64,000 nt of DNA, from contig JRAN01000059.1 in NCBI GenBank assembly GCA_000768855.1, positions 228 to 64,227 of the forward strand, given 5' to 3'. The notes below the pieces were generated by a model that worked only from the letters and a program-made list of their open reading frames with translations, was not told the origin of the DNA and searched no databases. Position numbers and translations under genes: made by a program. Origin of the DNA: Porphyromonadaceae bacterium COT-184 OH4590. Lineage in GTDB: Bacteria > Bacteroidota > Bacteroidia > Bacteroidales > Paludibacteraceae. This document shows positions 16,366-26,547 of this stretch, in pieces. Position 1 is the first letter of the stretch, and each line of letters begins with the position of its first letter.

Positions 16366-17793
16366 ATGCAAATAGATTTTTTAGGAGCCACTCGTGAAGT
16401 TACGGGCAGTAAGTTTTTGATAACAACCAAAGGTGGCAAAAAAATATTACTCGATTGTGGTATGTATCAAGGTAAGGGACTGGATACAGACCGCCTGAAT
16501 CGTAATTTAGGATTTGACCCAAGTGAAGTAGATTACCTTATTCTCTCTCACGCACACATCGACCATTCGGGGCTTATTCCATATATCTACAAACTCGGTT
16601 TTAGAGGCTCGATAATAAGTACTTCTGCTACTCGCAACCTCTGTTCTTATATGCTGATAGACAGTGCTTTTATTCAAGAGTCGGATAGCAACAAATACAA
16701 TAGAAAGCTACCCTTAAAGGGCTTTGAAGAATCTACCCCGCTCTACTCTGAGGAGGACGCTCGAAAATGTATGGAGCTTTTTATAACCACCGAGTTTAAT
16801 CACAAGTTAAACATAGCCCCCAATATAGATGTAACATTCTATACCACAGGACATATGCTCGGAGCGGCTTGTATATATTTGGAGATAAAAGAGAACGGAA
16901 AGTCTATCCGAATAGCCTACACCGGCGATATTGGCAGACAAAAGAGCTATATCCTCTCTACTCCTGCCGATTTCCCTCAATGCGATTATCTTATAACAGA
17001 ATCCACTTACGGCAATCGCCTTCACGAACCGGAAGATGATGCAAAAAAGTTACTTCATGAAATTGTTTATCATACTTGTATCGAAAAACGAGGCAAACTT
17101 ATTATCCCTTCTTTTGCTGTGGGACGTACACAAGAGATACTTTATGTTCTGAACGAACTGTATAACGAAAACAAATTGCCTCCAATAAAAGTATTTGTGG
17201 ATAGTCCTTTAGCTATTAATGCTACAAGTGTTTTTCGTCAACATATAGAATATCTAAACGACAATGTAAAAAAGACAATATTGTATGACGATGACCCATT
17301 TAATTTCGGCTCAGCCACTTACATACGCGATGTAGAAAAGAGTAAGGCTCTAAACAAATATCGTAAGCCTTGTATAATAATATCGGCTTCCGGTATGTTG
17401 GAGGCTGGCAGAGTAAAACACCATGTAGCAAACAATATAATGAAACCCAAAAACACCATTCTTATGGTAGGATATTGTGCCCCTACCACTTTGGGAGCGA
17501 GGATACAGGAAAAAGGATTGAAGAAAATCTCTATTTTTGGAAATGAGATAGCTGTACGTGCAGAGATAAAAAGCATTGAGGCTTTTTCGGGACACGGCGA
17601 TTACCGCGAAATGATAAAATATCTACGATGTCAAAATCCGAATGAGATAAAGAATATATTTTTGGTACACGGAGAGTATCAAACGCAGTTGGATTACAAA
17701 CAGTACTTACAAGAGAATGGTTTTAGAGACATCATTATACCCGAAGTAGGCAATAAATATATACTGCAAGACAGAGAAGCAGTGCGAATCTAA
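16366..17793 (+). CDS. Beta-CASP metallo-beta-lactamase-fold ribonuclease
   Basis: 475 residues. It has the metallo-beta-lactamase zinc motif SHAHIDHSG (about residues 61-69) and the later ligands TGHMLGAA and YTGDIG, then the beta-CASP insert (IIPSFAVGRTQEILYVLNEL) and a C-terminal RMMBL motif (EAFSGHGDYREM). This combination marks the CPSF73/Ysh1-like family of RNA-processing nucleases, including single-domain bacterial members. The substrate is unknown. It is a single gene; no RNase J-type C-terminal domain is present. Confidence 0.9.
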   Translation: MQIDFLGATREVTGSKFLITTKGGKKILLDCGMYQGKGLDTDRLNRNLGFDPSEVDYLILSHAHIDHSGLIPYIYKLGFRGSIISTSATRNLCSYMLIDSAFIQESDSNKYNRKLPLKGFEESTPLYSEEDARKCMELFITTEFNHKLNIAPNIDVTFYTTGHMLGAACIYLEIKENGKSIRIAYTGDIGRQKSYILSTPADFPQCDYLITESTYGNRLHEPEDDAKKLLHEIVYHTCIEKRGKLIIPSFAVGRTQEILYVLNELYNENKLPPIKVFVDSPLAINATSVFRQHIEYLNDNVKKTILYDDDPFNFGSATYIRDVEKSKALNKYRKPCIIISASGMLEAGRVKHHVANNIMKPKNTILMVGYCAPTTLGARIQEKGLKKISIFGNEIAVRAEIKSIEAFSGHGDYREMIKYLRCQNPNEIKNIFLVHGEYQTQLDYKQYLQENGFRDIIIPEVGNKYILQDREAVRI

Positions 17794-18009
17794 GAGTTAT
17801 AGACTGTTATATATAAGTATGCGGGGATTAAATAATACCTTTGTATATTGTTTAGTTTATTCCTATTATAGCTACAAACATAATATTGTGATATTAACCA
17901 ATAATCTAATATGGAATACCCTTAATACTATTCAACCAATTATTAAATACTTGTTTTATATTTCAAAAACGAAACCAATTTATCGATGTCTCAATTGTTG
18001 GTTAAAATA

Positions 18010-18729
18010 AATGCTTTATCATAAAACTTTTTTCTATCCTTTGCCCTAATACCAATGAGTACAATATTCGGTATCTGTCAGACAAGGTATCATATAATAT
18101 TTTTTGTAACATCTCATTATTAGCATTTGTGCGTTTTGAGTTTCGACTTTTTTACAAATAGTGTAAAAGGTCATTGCTCAACCTATCTGAATAAGCGGCA
18201 AGTCTGTTTCTCTGTTTGTCTTCATAGCTAATAAAATAAACAATGTACTCTACCGAAAACTCATACTTTTTGTTGTCTATAATATATTAGGATTTAATTG
18301 TTTTTACGTCAGGATATTAATCGTTGCACCTATTCGTATTCCATTAGAATCCAAACAATCTATATAATATGTATTAAGATTTTCTTTTGCGTTGTTTATG
18401 GGAATAAATCGCAAAAAAGTAGTTACGGTATTCGCATTATACACTCTTTAAGCTTTTTAATTAGTCTAAAGATATAATATTGTCTAAAACAGAAGTTTGT
18501 GTATTAATCCACTCCAAACTCTCATTACCTAACTTGATATAAATCACCTTGGCTATGTCTATTTGATTGCCAGATTTTTGACTACTTGTTTTTATACAAG
18601 CTTATAAGTCTAAAACTCTTCTATTGCCCAGGCAACCATATTATTCCACCCCAACTCACCATTGGTATCAGAATATTGTTCTAATCTTACAAACTTCTCT
18701 ACAACAAACAAATCTCTGCTGACAATAGC
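18010..18729 (-). pseudogene. Decayed gene, several broken frames
   Basis: The 936-bp gap between 17793 and 18730 has no intact gene, but the minus strand holds protein-like pieces in successive frames separated by stops and shifts. In 5' to 3' order they include FVVEKFVRLEQYSDTNGELG and WNNMVAWAIEEF; then IDIAKVIYIKLGNESLEWIN; then NLNTYYIDCLDSNGIRIG; then EFSVEYIVYFISYEDKQRNR and LAAYSDRLSND; then EMLQKILYDTLSDRYRILYS. The order and composition suggest one former gene of about 700 bp. I do not recognise the family. Its start may also be missing, since it abuts the acyl-CoA synthetase stop. Bases 17794-18009 show nothing. Confidence 0.55.
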
Positions 18730-20541
18730 TCACTCTTCATACATTTCGTTAATCAGAGTTGCATAGTTTTGCTGTATTACGGCTCGTTTGAGTTTTAGGG
18801 TTGAGGTGAGCTCGCCGGACTCTATAGAGAAATTGCGTTTGATAAGTCGAAACTTTTTTATTTTTTCAAAACTTGCAAAATCGGCTTGAAGTTTTGATAT
18901 TCTATCCTCAAAAAGAGCCTCTACAAGAGGATGTTCCAATATCTCTTCTATACGCTCATATTGTAAGTTGTTTTGCTTGGCGAAAGTTTCGAGCAGAACC
19001 ATAGAAGGAGAGATAATAGCGGTAACATAATTACGGTTGTTACCTATGACGGCAACCTGGTCAATATATGGGTCGGCTGTAAGAGATATTTCTATTGCTT
19101 GGGGAGAGATGTATTTCCCATTCGAGGTTTTGAAAAGGTCTTTGAGTCTATCGGTCATAAATATAGTGTCGCCTTCTAACTTACCCATATCGCCCGTACG
19201 AAACCAGCCGTCCACAAAAGCCTCTTTTGTTTCTTGTGGACGATTATAATAGCCTTTGGTAATGGTTTTACCCCTTATCTGTATCTCGTTGTCGTCACCG
19301 ATACGTACTTGAAGCTCGGGCAACAATGTACCGATAGAGCCTATTGTGTAGTTCTTAAACGGATAACAACATACGGTAGCCGATGTCTCGGTAAGCCCAT
19401 ATCCATAAAGTATCGGAATACCAATACTTATAAAAAATGATGCCTGTTTGCCGGACATAGCAGCACCTGCCACCGGGAAAAATATAGCATTCTCTATACC
19501 AAGTATCTTTTTTAGTTTGCTAAAAATAAGGGTATGAGCTATTTTATATCTTAGCCTTATTGACAAAGGGGGCTTTTTGTCGATGCGTGCGTAGTCTATA
19601 TTGTAAATCTTACCAACGGCTATAGCCCATGCCACAAGGGCTTTCTTGAATGGAGAGTACTCCTCTATTTTTTTATTTACGCCAATAAATACCTTCTCCC
19701 AAAAACGTGGCACAGCACACATATATTCGGGACGAACCTCCTTGATTGTCTGCTGTATATTGCTTGGCTGAATATTTAGATACACCTTTACATCATTGAA
19801 AAGGCACAAATATACCCAAAGTCGCTCGAAGATATGCGACATAGGCAAAAAAGCTATTGATTTGGCTCTTCGTTTAAGTTTCAGTCTATCGTTATTTATT
19901 CGTATTGCTTCGGTAATATTCTCGTTGGATAGCATAACTCCTTTCGAATTACCTGTTGTACCCGACGTATAAAGAATATTTAGCAAGTCATCTTTAGATG
20001 AGCGTTTTTGACGTTGGCATACTATTTTTGCTTTATCTGCATTCTCCTCTCCTATTTTAAACAAATCAGAGAAATAAAATGCTATTTTACTTCCATGCAA
20101 ATCAACTGTTTCGTCGAAAACTACAATTCGTTTTACAGAGTTTGCTTCTTTTATAGCTTCCATAACAGCATCAAACTGAGACTGTTCACCTACAAATAGA
20201 AGTTTTATATTGGCATCATTCACTATATACAAAATCTGAGAGGGCGATAAAGTAGCAAACATAGGCACTACCACAGCACGATTGGCATAAGCAGCAAAAT
20301 CGACAATAATACCCTGAGGCATATTTTGAGATATTACTCCAATATTATCCTGCTCCTCAACATCTAAAGCGACTAAGGCTTTGGCTATGGTATCTACTTT
20401 TTGCTCAAGCTCTGTCCATGTAAGGCTATTCCATTGGTTAAGCGAGGGTACTTTGTAATACAATATGTTGTGTTTACCGCGTTTGCGGGCTTTGTCCGTT
20501 ACAAAAGTCGCTATATTCATATACGGTAAATTAGCTTTCAT
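18730..20541 (-). CDS. Long-chain fatty acid--CoA ligase (AMP-forming)
   Basis: 603 residues, ANL superfamily. The AMP-binding loop is LYTSGTTGNSKGVMLS (around residue 190), followed by FLPMSHIFERLW, the YGLTETSATVC motif, the GWFRTGDMG hinge region and DRLKDLFKTSNGKYISP. These belong to long-chain acyl-CoA synthetases, which activate fatty acids through an acyl-adenylate. The C-terminus LINEMYEE is family-like, so the neighbouring decayed gene has not cut into it. It reads in the same direction as rpoZ, about 40 bp downstream of it. Confidence 0.9.
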   Translation of the reverse strand: MKANLPYMNIATFVTDKARKRGKHNILYYKVPSLNQWNSLTWTELEQKVDTIAKALVALDVEEQDNIGVISQNMPQGIIVDFAAYANRAVVVPMFATLSPSQILYIVNDANIKLLFVGEQSQFDAVMEAIKEANSVKRIVVFDETVDLHGSKIAFYFSDLFKIGEENADKAKIVCQRQKRSSKDDLLNILYTSGTTGNSKGVMLSNENITEAIRINNDRLKLKRRAKSIAFLPMSHIFERLWVYLCLFNDVKVYLNIQPSNIQQTIKEVRPEYMCAVPRFWEKVFIGVNKKIEEYSPFKKALVAWAIAVGKIYNIDYARIDKKPPLSIRLRYKIAHTLIFSKLKKILGIENAIFFPVAGAAMSGKQASFFISIGIPILYGYGLTETSATVCCYPFKNYTIGSIGTLLPELQVRIGDDNEIQIRGKTITKGYYNRPQETKEAFVDGWFRTGDMGKLEGDTIFMTDRLKDLFKTSNGKYISPQAIEISLTADPYIDQVAVIGNNRNYVTAIISPSMVLLETFAKQNNLQYERIEEILEHPLVEALFEDRISKLQADFASFEKIKKFRLIKRNFSIESGELTSTLKLKRAVIQQNYATLINEMYEE

Positions 20542-20581
20542 GTGTTATATAAAAACAGTCGAAAAGCAATAAAAACTTGCC

Positions 20582-20914
20582 TTAATCTATATCTTTGGCT
20601 TGTAGAGGATTGCGATATTTCACTTTACCGTCTTCAAACTCTTTGATAGCCTTGAGTGTTGCTTTGGGCATTCTCTCATAATAACGAGAAACTTCGATTT
20701 GTTCTTTATTTTCGTTTATCTCTTCAAGATTGTCGTTATACAGTTTGAAGTCTTGCAATTTGCTCTCAAGCTCATGTTTGGTATCAACACTAATTTGATT
20801 TGCTCTTTTGGCTATAACTACAACTGTTTCGTATATATTGCCTATCTCTGCAGACAATGCTTTTACGTCTCTTGTAATAGTAGATGTGGGTGTTGCCGTA
20901 CTTTTCTTTTCCAT
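20582..20914 (-). CDS. rpoZ: RNA polymerase omega subunit (Bacteroidota type)
   Basis: 110 residues. The core NIYETVVVIAKRANQISVD matches the omega/Rpb6 helix that braces the beta-prime subunit, and EQIEVSRYYERMPKAT is typical of Bacteroidota omega proteins, which are longer than the E. coli protein. It is 35 bp downstream of bamD on the same strand, a pairing common in this phylum. Confidence 0.85.
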   Translation of the reverse strand: MEKKSTATPTSTITRDVKALSAEIGNIYETVVVIAKRANQISVDTKHELESKLQDFKLYNDNLEEINENKEQIEVSRYYERMPKATLKAIKEFEDGKVKYRNPLQAKDID

Positions 20915-20949
20915 TTTATGTTAAAAAAAAAATGATTATAAATTTATTC

Positions 20950-21753
20950 TTAGTTTGTGGTCTGTTTTTTGGCTTCGATAAACATCTTCTCTGCCTCTTT
21001 GATATTCTTTGAGTTCTGAAACTCCGACGAATATTTGTAATATTCATCTATTACTTCCGAAAATCTCTCTTTATACAAATCCGATACAGAGTGCTTAGCT
21101 TCGGCATATTTCGACTTCAAAATCATAAACGATAATTCTTCTCTGTATTTAGTTTCGGGATATTGCTTTAGAATATTTTCGGCAGATATAATAGCCGAAC
21201 GATAGTTATTACCCAAATAGAGTCCGAGATTGTAATAGAGTTTTGACTCCAAATAGCCCTTGTAAGCCAACTTGTTGTTTAACTCTTCGATATATTGGTA
21301 AGCATCTTGTACTCTATCGCCATCGGGGTAAATCTGTATATATTCGGTAAAAGCGTTTATTGCTTGATGTGTAGCTGTCTGGTCGAGACGTACATCGGGC
21401 GAATCGAGATAATAACAATATGCAGTCTTATACTTACTATCTCTGGTAAACTCCCCTCTTGGAAAAGATTTGATATAGTCTGCATAACAACTACTTGCCG
21501 AATAGTAGTCTTTCATCCCCATATAGGACTCTGCCAACAAATACATAGCCTCTTCCATCTTTTTGCCACTAAAAGCATTTGCTGAAATCAAATCGCTAAA
21601 CAGAGTCGAAGACTTGTCATATTTTTTTCCGAGAAAATAACTTTTGGCAGCCTCAAAACGCTGGTCATCAGTACCATTTTTCAACAACTTCTGATAACTG
21701 CTACAAGATATCAAAATAGAGGTTATTGTTATTATAGAAATTAATTTTTTCAT
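20950..21753 (-). CDS. bamD: Outer membrane assembly lipoprotein BamD
   Basis: 267 residues. A lipoprotein signal ends in SILISC with the lipid-bearing Cys at position 17, followed by SSYQKLLKNGT. The rest consists of TPR-like helical repeats: RFEAAKSYFLGKKYDKSSTL, EEAMYLLAESYMGMKDYYSA and AINAFTEYIQIYPDGDRVQD. BamD is the essential lipoprotein of the BAM complex that inserts beta-barrels. It lies directly upstream of rpoZ and is probably co-transcribed with it. Confidence 0.92.
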   Translation of the reverse strand: MKKLISIITITSILISCSSYQKLLKNGTDDQRFEAAKSYFLGKKYDKSSTLFSDLISANAFSGKKMEEAMYLLAESYMGMKDYYSASSCYADYIKSFPRGEFTRDSKYKTAYCYYLDSPDVRLDQTATHQAINAFTEYIQIYPDGDRVQDAYQYIEELNNKLAYKGYLESKLYYNLGLYLGNNYRSAIISAENILKQYPETKYREELSFMILKSKYAEAKHSVSDLYKERFSEVIDEYYKYSSEFQNSKNIKEAEKMFIEAKKQTTN

Positions 21754-21898
21754 ACACTCAAGAAATAACTGTTTTTATAAATTGTATTGATACCAAAAGA
21801 TTTTTTAAAATCTTGGATTTTGTTCAAACAAAAGACAAAGGTATAAAAAACTACTAAATATCAACTTTAATGTGCTAAATAATCATTATGTCGTCGGA

Positions 21899-23839
21899 TT
21901 AAAAGTCTTTTATAATCTCTTTTACCTCATCGTTGATCATCTTGGCAAACTCATCAATACCCATTTTACCCATATCACCCTGTCCCTGACGGCGAACGGC
22001 AACGGTATTTGTCTCCATCTCTTCGTTACCAACTATGAGTAGGTAAGGGATATGTTTAAGTTCGTTGTCGCGAATTTTTCTACCTATTTTCTCATCTCTA
22101 AAATCGCCTATAGCCCTGATATCAAGAATATTAAGTCTCGTTGCAACTTGCTGAGCATATTCGTTGAATTTTTCGGAGATAGGCAATACCACAGCCTGTT
22201 CGGGTGTGAGCCATATAGGGAATTTACCCGCAGTATGCTCTATGAGTACCGCCACAAAACGTTCCATAGAACCAAACGGAGCACGGTGTATCATCACAGG
22301 ACGATGCTTTTGGTTGTCGGCACCGGTGTATTCGAGTTCGAAACGCTCAGGCAGGTTATAATCGACCTGAATAGTACCAAGTTGCCAACGTCTGCCGAGA
22401 GCATCTTTTACCATAAAGTCGAGCTTAGGACCATAGAAAGCCGCCTCACCGTACTCTACAACGGCTTTTAGCCCTGTCTCCTCGCAGGCCTCAACGATAG
22501 CCCTTTCGGCTTTTTCCCAATTTTCGTCGGAGCCGATATATTTCTCTCTGTTATCTTTGTCGCGAAGCGATATTTGTGCCTCGAAATTCTCAAAATTCAA
22601 CGCCTTGAAGATAATAAGAATTATCTCCATTACCTTTATAAACTCCTCTTTGATTTGGTCGGGACGGCAGAATAAGTGAGCATCGTCTTGTGTAAAACTG
22701 CGAACTCGTGTAAGTCCGTGCAATTCACCACTTTGCTCATAGCGATAGACTGTACCGAACTCAGCCAAACGGAAAGGCAAATCTTTGTAACTGCGTGGAG
22801 ACGACTTATAAACCTCACAGTGATGAGGGCAGTTCATTGGTTTGAGCAGATACTCCTCGCCCTCCTCAGGTGTCTGTATGGGCTGGAATGAGTCTTTGCC
22901 GTATTTAGCCCAATGTCCGGAAGTAACATAAAGCTGTTTGGCTCCTATATGTGGAGTTATAACCTGTTGATAACCATATCTTTTCTGTAATTGTTTCAAA
23001 AAATTCTCAAGTCGCAGACGCAGGTCGGTACCCTTTGGCAACCAAAGCGGAAGTCCCTTGCCTACCATTTCGGAAAATGTGAATAGCTCCATTTCTTTGC
23101 CTATCTTGCGGTGGTCGCGTTTCTTTGCCTCTTCCAAAAGCACGAGGTATTCGTCGAGCAGTTTCTTTTTGGGGAATGTAATACCGTAGATACGAGTAAG
23201 TTGTGGACGTTTCTCGTCGCCACGCCAATATGCTCCGGCTACCGATAGTAGTTTTATAGCCTTGATTTCGGCAGTTGATGGCAAGTGAGGACCTCTACAA
23301 AGGTCGGTAAAACCGCCTTGTGTATAGGTGGTAATGGTACCGTCGGCAAGTTCGGATATAAGTTCGGTTTTGAGGTGTTCGCCACGCTCGGCAAAGAACG
23401 CCATTGCATCTGCCTTAGTGATATTAGCACGTTTGAGCGACTCTTTACGCGAAGCAAGCTCATACATCTTCTTTTCGACACGCTCCAAATCAGCCTCCTT
23501 TATAACTACACCCTGTGGTAGCTCTACATCATAGTAGAAGCCGTTTTCGATGGCAGGTCCGATACCAAACTTCACACCCGGATAGACCTCCGACAAAGCC
23601 TCTGCCATAAGATGCGACGAAGTATGCCAAAAGGCGTGTTTTGCCTCCGGGTCGTCCCATTTGTGTAGTTTTAGGGTACTGTCTTCGTCAATTGGAAGGT
23701 TTAGGTCACGTATTTGGTCATTTACCGAAGCCACAAGTACCTCTGCCGCCAAACGAGGCGATATGCTTTCGGCTATCTGATAGGCTGTTGTGCCTTTGTC
23801 GTACTCCCTTACAGAGCCATCGGGGAATGTTATCTTCAT
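21899..23839 (-). CDS. thrS: Threonine--tRNA ligase
   Basis: 646 residues with the normal domain order: N-terminal TGS domain ([20 protein letters not shown]), tRNA editing domain ([13 protein letters not shown] with the HxxxH pair), class II catalytic core with zinc-binding residues ([44 protein letters not shown]) and the C-terminal anticodon-binding domain. It charges tRNA-Thr. It is a single gene on the minus strand; infC, its common follower elsewhere, does not follow it here. Confidence 0.98.
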   Translation of the reverse strand: MKITFPDGSVREYDKGTTAYQIAESISPRLAAEVLVASVNDQIRDLNLPIDEDSTLKLHKWDDPEAKHAFWHTSSHLMAEALSEVYPGVKFGIGPAIENGFYYDVELPQGVVIKEADLERVEKKMYELASRKESLKRANITKADAMAFFAERGEHLKTELISELADGTITTYTQGGFTDLCRGPHLPSTAEIKAIKLLSVAGAYWRGDEKRPQLTRIYGITFPKKKLLDEYLVLLEEAKKRDHRKIGKEMELFTFSEMVGKGLPLWLPKGTDLRLRLENFLKQLQKRYGYQQVITPHIGAKQLYVTSGHWAKYGKDSFQPIQTPEEGEEYLLKPMNCPHHCEVYKSSPRSYKDLPFRLAEFGTVYRYEQSGELHGLTRVRSFTQDDAHLFCRPDQIKEEFIKVMEIILIIFKALNFENFEAQISLRDKDNREKYIGSDENWEKAERAIVEACEETGLKAVVEYGEAAFYGPKLDFMVKDALGRRWQLGTIQVDYNLPERFELEYTGADNQKHRPVMIHRAPFGSMERFVAVLIEHTAGKFPIWLTPEQAVVLPISEKFNEYAQQVATRLNILDIRAIGDFRDEKIGRKIRDNELKHIPYLLIVGNEEMETNTVAVRRQGQGDMGKMGIDEFAKMINDEVKEIIKDF

Positions 23840-23982
23840 TTTATATTTGTTGTAATAAATAATCTATTATTTTTAAAAATGCAAAATTACAATTTTATTT
23901 TCAGATATAATAAATTAATTAAATCTACACAACACAGTTTACAAACAACCTTTATATAAGAATTCTATATAATGGCTATTAT

Positions 23983-26274
23983 TTAATTTATTACCAATAT
24001 TTTTACTATACCATGCTGTGAACCATCCATAGTATTACATATAGCGAGGTAAACTCCCGAAGCAACACGTTTGCCATCAATGCCTTTGCCGTGCCATACT
24101 GCCATTCCGCCTTTTACAAAAGTCTCGAAAACAAGTCGTCCATGCACATCGGTAATTTTCACTACCGAGTTTTCGGCAAGTCCTTTTATAGCAATATCTC
24201 CGTGATAATCGGGACGTACCGGATTAGGAAAAGCGTGCAAAGAGCCAAAAGACTCCTTAGCCTCTACCGCATCGCCTTGATACGAAATCAACCCTTTGGT
24301 AGTACCGAAAAAAACCTCTCCGTTATCCGGATTGATGCTGATAGTACGTATCCAATTGCTCAAAAGAGGAGAATTGTCGGCAGTAAAGTGAAAAATGGTC
24401 TCGGTGCCGTCTTCACTCAAAAGATATGCCCCCGAACCTTCGGTACCAATCCACTTACGATTGTTGCCATCTATAACAATGGTAGAGATTACTTCATTTT
24501 GGAGCATATAATCCGCCCCATCTTCTCCATTGTTATTGGGTATTTTGATACTTTGACAGCGATAGTCACTTCTAAAAACATTTCGAGGATTGGGCAACAC
24601 TATAGGTCCTGAGGTAGTACCTATCCAGAGCGAACCGGTTATTTTATCCTGAATACCACACATATAGTGTTCGGCTCTAAATACTCTATCATCCTGATTT
24701 ATAAACTGAGATGTCATAAAAATCTCATCATCGCCGGTATCATCGGTACCTTTATCGTTGATAGCCACAAACTTGAAATGTCCTCTTGTTACCACGAGAT
24801 ATTTATAGTTTTGGTCGATATTGTCTATCAAAATATCGGAGGTAGTCCACACCGATTGAGAAGAGGCAGCCGTAACAGGTTTTATAGCATAATCACCGGC
24901 GGGCAACTCTTCTGCATATTTTATAAAAGACGGAGTCATAGGGTTTGAGAGCCAGAGTTTTCGTTTGTTATCAAACGCTATATTGCCTACCAAATTGTTT
25001 TCTATATTGCTATTGCCAGAGTGGTACCACCTGTATGGTTTATCATCTTTAAATTCAAAGAGTCCATTTCCCCAAGACGAAACAAAAAAATGTTTGTTGT
25101 CGGCTGCATCTACAGCTATATCTACAAAATCGTGAGCAGTTACTCCAAGTTGTTGAATATCGCTCTGTAAGACATTCGTCCACTGATTGTTTTCAAATAT
25201 CATAACATTTGCGGGAGTACCATAAGGCACATCCCATCGCCCACCGGAGACCACAAAAAGTTTATTGCCCACAAAACGCATCCTCCAAATATCATTTACC
25301 GCAGGTCCGCCCTTGGGCTTATAGTAATCTCTTTCATTAACATTGTTATACGATATTTTGCCTATACCGTCGTTTGGAGAGGCAATCCATATTTTGGAAC
25401 TGTTATTGTCATAAACAACCATTTGCGGCTGAAAGTCGAATGTCAATGTCTGTGAGAACTCAATGGATTTATCTCTGATAAAAAACAATACTCCGTTGCT
25501 GACATTAATATTCATAACATCGCTATACGCCTCTGTTATCCAAGTATTATCTGACCAAACACTTACTTTACCTGATGTTTGAAGCAGATATATTTTAGAT
25601 TCGTGAGTTACGGATTTTATATTGCCTCCTGCAGGTATGTCTTTCAACTCTTGCCAATTGGCAAAATTAGCCAGATTAACTCCTTTCACGGGAGCCTTAA
25701 AAATCTTTTCAGCAGTAGTTACAAATAAATTATTATCCATAACAAATACAGACAAAGCATTCATATACATCCCATTACTATCTCTAAAATAGTAGGTATC
25801 GGCAACCTCATTTCTTGACACATCTATTTTTACGATACCAAAAGGCATAGCCAAATAGAGATAACCTTCATAGTAAAATACTTCATTTATCTTTTTATCG
25901 GCACTGATATTTTTATTGTATATATCGGGTAGGTTAGTTATAGTGTTATTGTCGGCAAAGAAATCGATATTGCCGTTTTCGTAACCGATAAACAAGACAT
26001 GCTCTTTGTCTATATATGATATGATAAAGGCATTGTTGTCCGACAAGCCATCAATCTTAGAATATGTTTCGATAAAATTGTCTTCTTTGCCCAAAGAGTA
26101 TAGTGCCCCTCCACTTATAGCAAAAACTTTATCTCGAGCAACGGCTATACCATTGGTAGAGTTATACGCCAAATGTACTCGCCACTTCCCTATTCCAACA
26201 TTCATTTGTGAATATGTACATACATAGAATATTAGAAAAGATATTGTTAAAAATATATTTTTGGAATATTTCAT
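23983..26274 (-). CDS. porZ: PorZ-like type IX secretion surface protein
   Basis: 763 residues with a signal peptide ending in CTYSQ. The N-terminal start GIGKWRVHLAYNSTNGIAVA leads into two-component-regulator-like propeller repeats (YSKIDGLSDNNAFI, KWIGTEGSGAYLLSEDGTET, LLSNWIRTISINPDNGEVFF, GTTKGLISY). It ends with a T9SS sorting domain (LHAFPNPVRPDYHGDIAIKG, ITDVHGRLVFE, ASGVYLAI). PorZ of Porphyromonas has this same plan and size, and is the attachment-complex protein that supplies anionic LPS to the sortase. A generic propeller cargo protein is the alternative. Confidence 0.75.
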   Translation of the reverse strand: MKYSKNIFLTISFLIFYVCTYSQMNVGIGKWRVHLAYNSTNGIAVARDKVFAISGGALYSLGKEDNFIETYSKIDGLSDNNAFIISYIDKEHVLFIGYENGNIDFFADNNTITNLPDIYNKNISADKKINEVFYYEGYLYLAMPFGIVKIDVSRNEVADTYYFRDSNGMYMNALSVFVMDNNLFVTTAEKIFKAPVKGVNLANFANWQELKDIPAGGNIKSVTHESKIYLLQTSGKVSVWSDNTWITEAYSDVMNINVSNGVLFFIRDKSIEFSQTLTFDFQPQMVVYDNNSSKIWIASPNDGIGKISYNNVNERDYYKPKGGPAVNDIWRMRFVGNKLFVVSGGRWDVPYGTPANVMIFENNQWTNVLQSDIQQLGVTAHDFVDIAVDAADNKHFFVSSWGNGLFEFKDDKPYRWYHSGNSNIENNLVGNIAFDNKRKLWLSNPMTPSFIKYAEELPAGDYAIKPVTAASSQSVWTTSDILIDNIDQNYKYLVVTRGHFKFVAINDKGTDDTGDDEIFMTSQFINQDDRVFRAEHYMCGIQDKITGSLWIGTTSGPIVLPNPRNVFRSDYRCQSIKIPNNNGEDGADYMLQNEVISTIVIDGNNRKWIGTEGSGAYLLSEDGTETIFHFTADNSPLLSNWIRTISINPDNGEVFFGTTKGLISYQGDAVEAKESFGSLHAFPNPVRPDYHGDIAIKGLAENSVVKITDVHGRLVFETFVKGGMAVWHGKGIDGKRVASGVYLAICNTMDGSQHGIVKILVIN

Positions 26275-26291
26275 TTTTTATTCAAAAGCAA

Positions 26292-26534
26292 TTATTTTTT
26301 ATTATTCAAAATCAATGATTTAGCCTGCTCTAAATCCATATCTTTACCAACACTTACGATAACATCGTCTATGACTACTGCAGGAGTCTTGCTTATACGG
26401 TATTTCAATATATCTAAAACATTATCGACCTGAACAACTTCGATATTTTCATCTATAATAGACGCTGCTTTTTTTATGTTTTCAAAAGTAGTATTACAAC
26501 TCACACAACAAGCACCTAACACCTTAATATTCAT
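26292..26534 (-). CDS. Small thioredoxin-like redox protein
   Basis: 80 residues from the ATG at 26534; an earlier in-frame ATG would overlap the upstream gene by 44 bp instead of starting just after it. MNIKVLGACCVSCNTTFENI has a CVSC active site within a CCxxC cluster, as in 'redox-active disulfide protein 2'. SKTPAVVIDDVIV holds the cis-proline turn of the thioredoxin fold. These proteins are often linked to metal or permease genes; here the neighbour is an ABC exporter 13 bp upstream. Confidence 0.8.
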   Translation of the reverse strand: MNIKVLGACCVSCNTTFENIKKAASIIDENIEVVQVDNVLDILKYRISKTPAVVIDDVIVSVGKDMDLEQAKSLILNNKK

Positions 26535-26547
26535 ATATTTTATTTTT

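Noticed and set aside
17819-18010. A 63-codon plus-strand frame after the beta-CASP nuclease.
   Set aside because: AT-rich, no promoter or start context and no recognisable features; the minus strand next to it holds clearer remnants.
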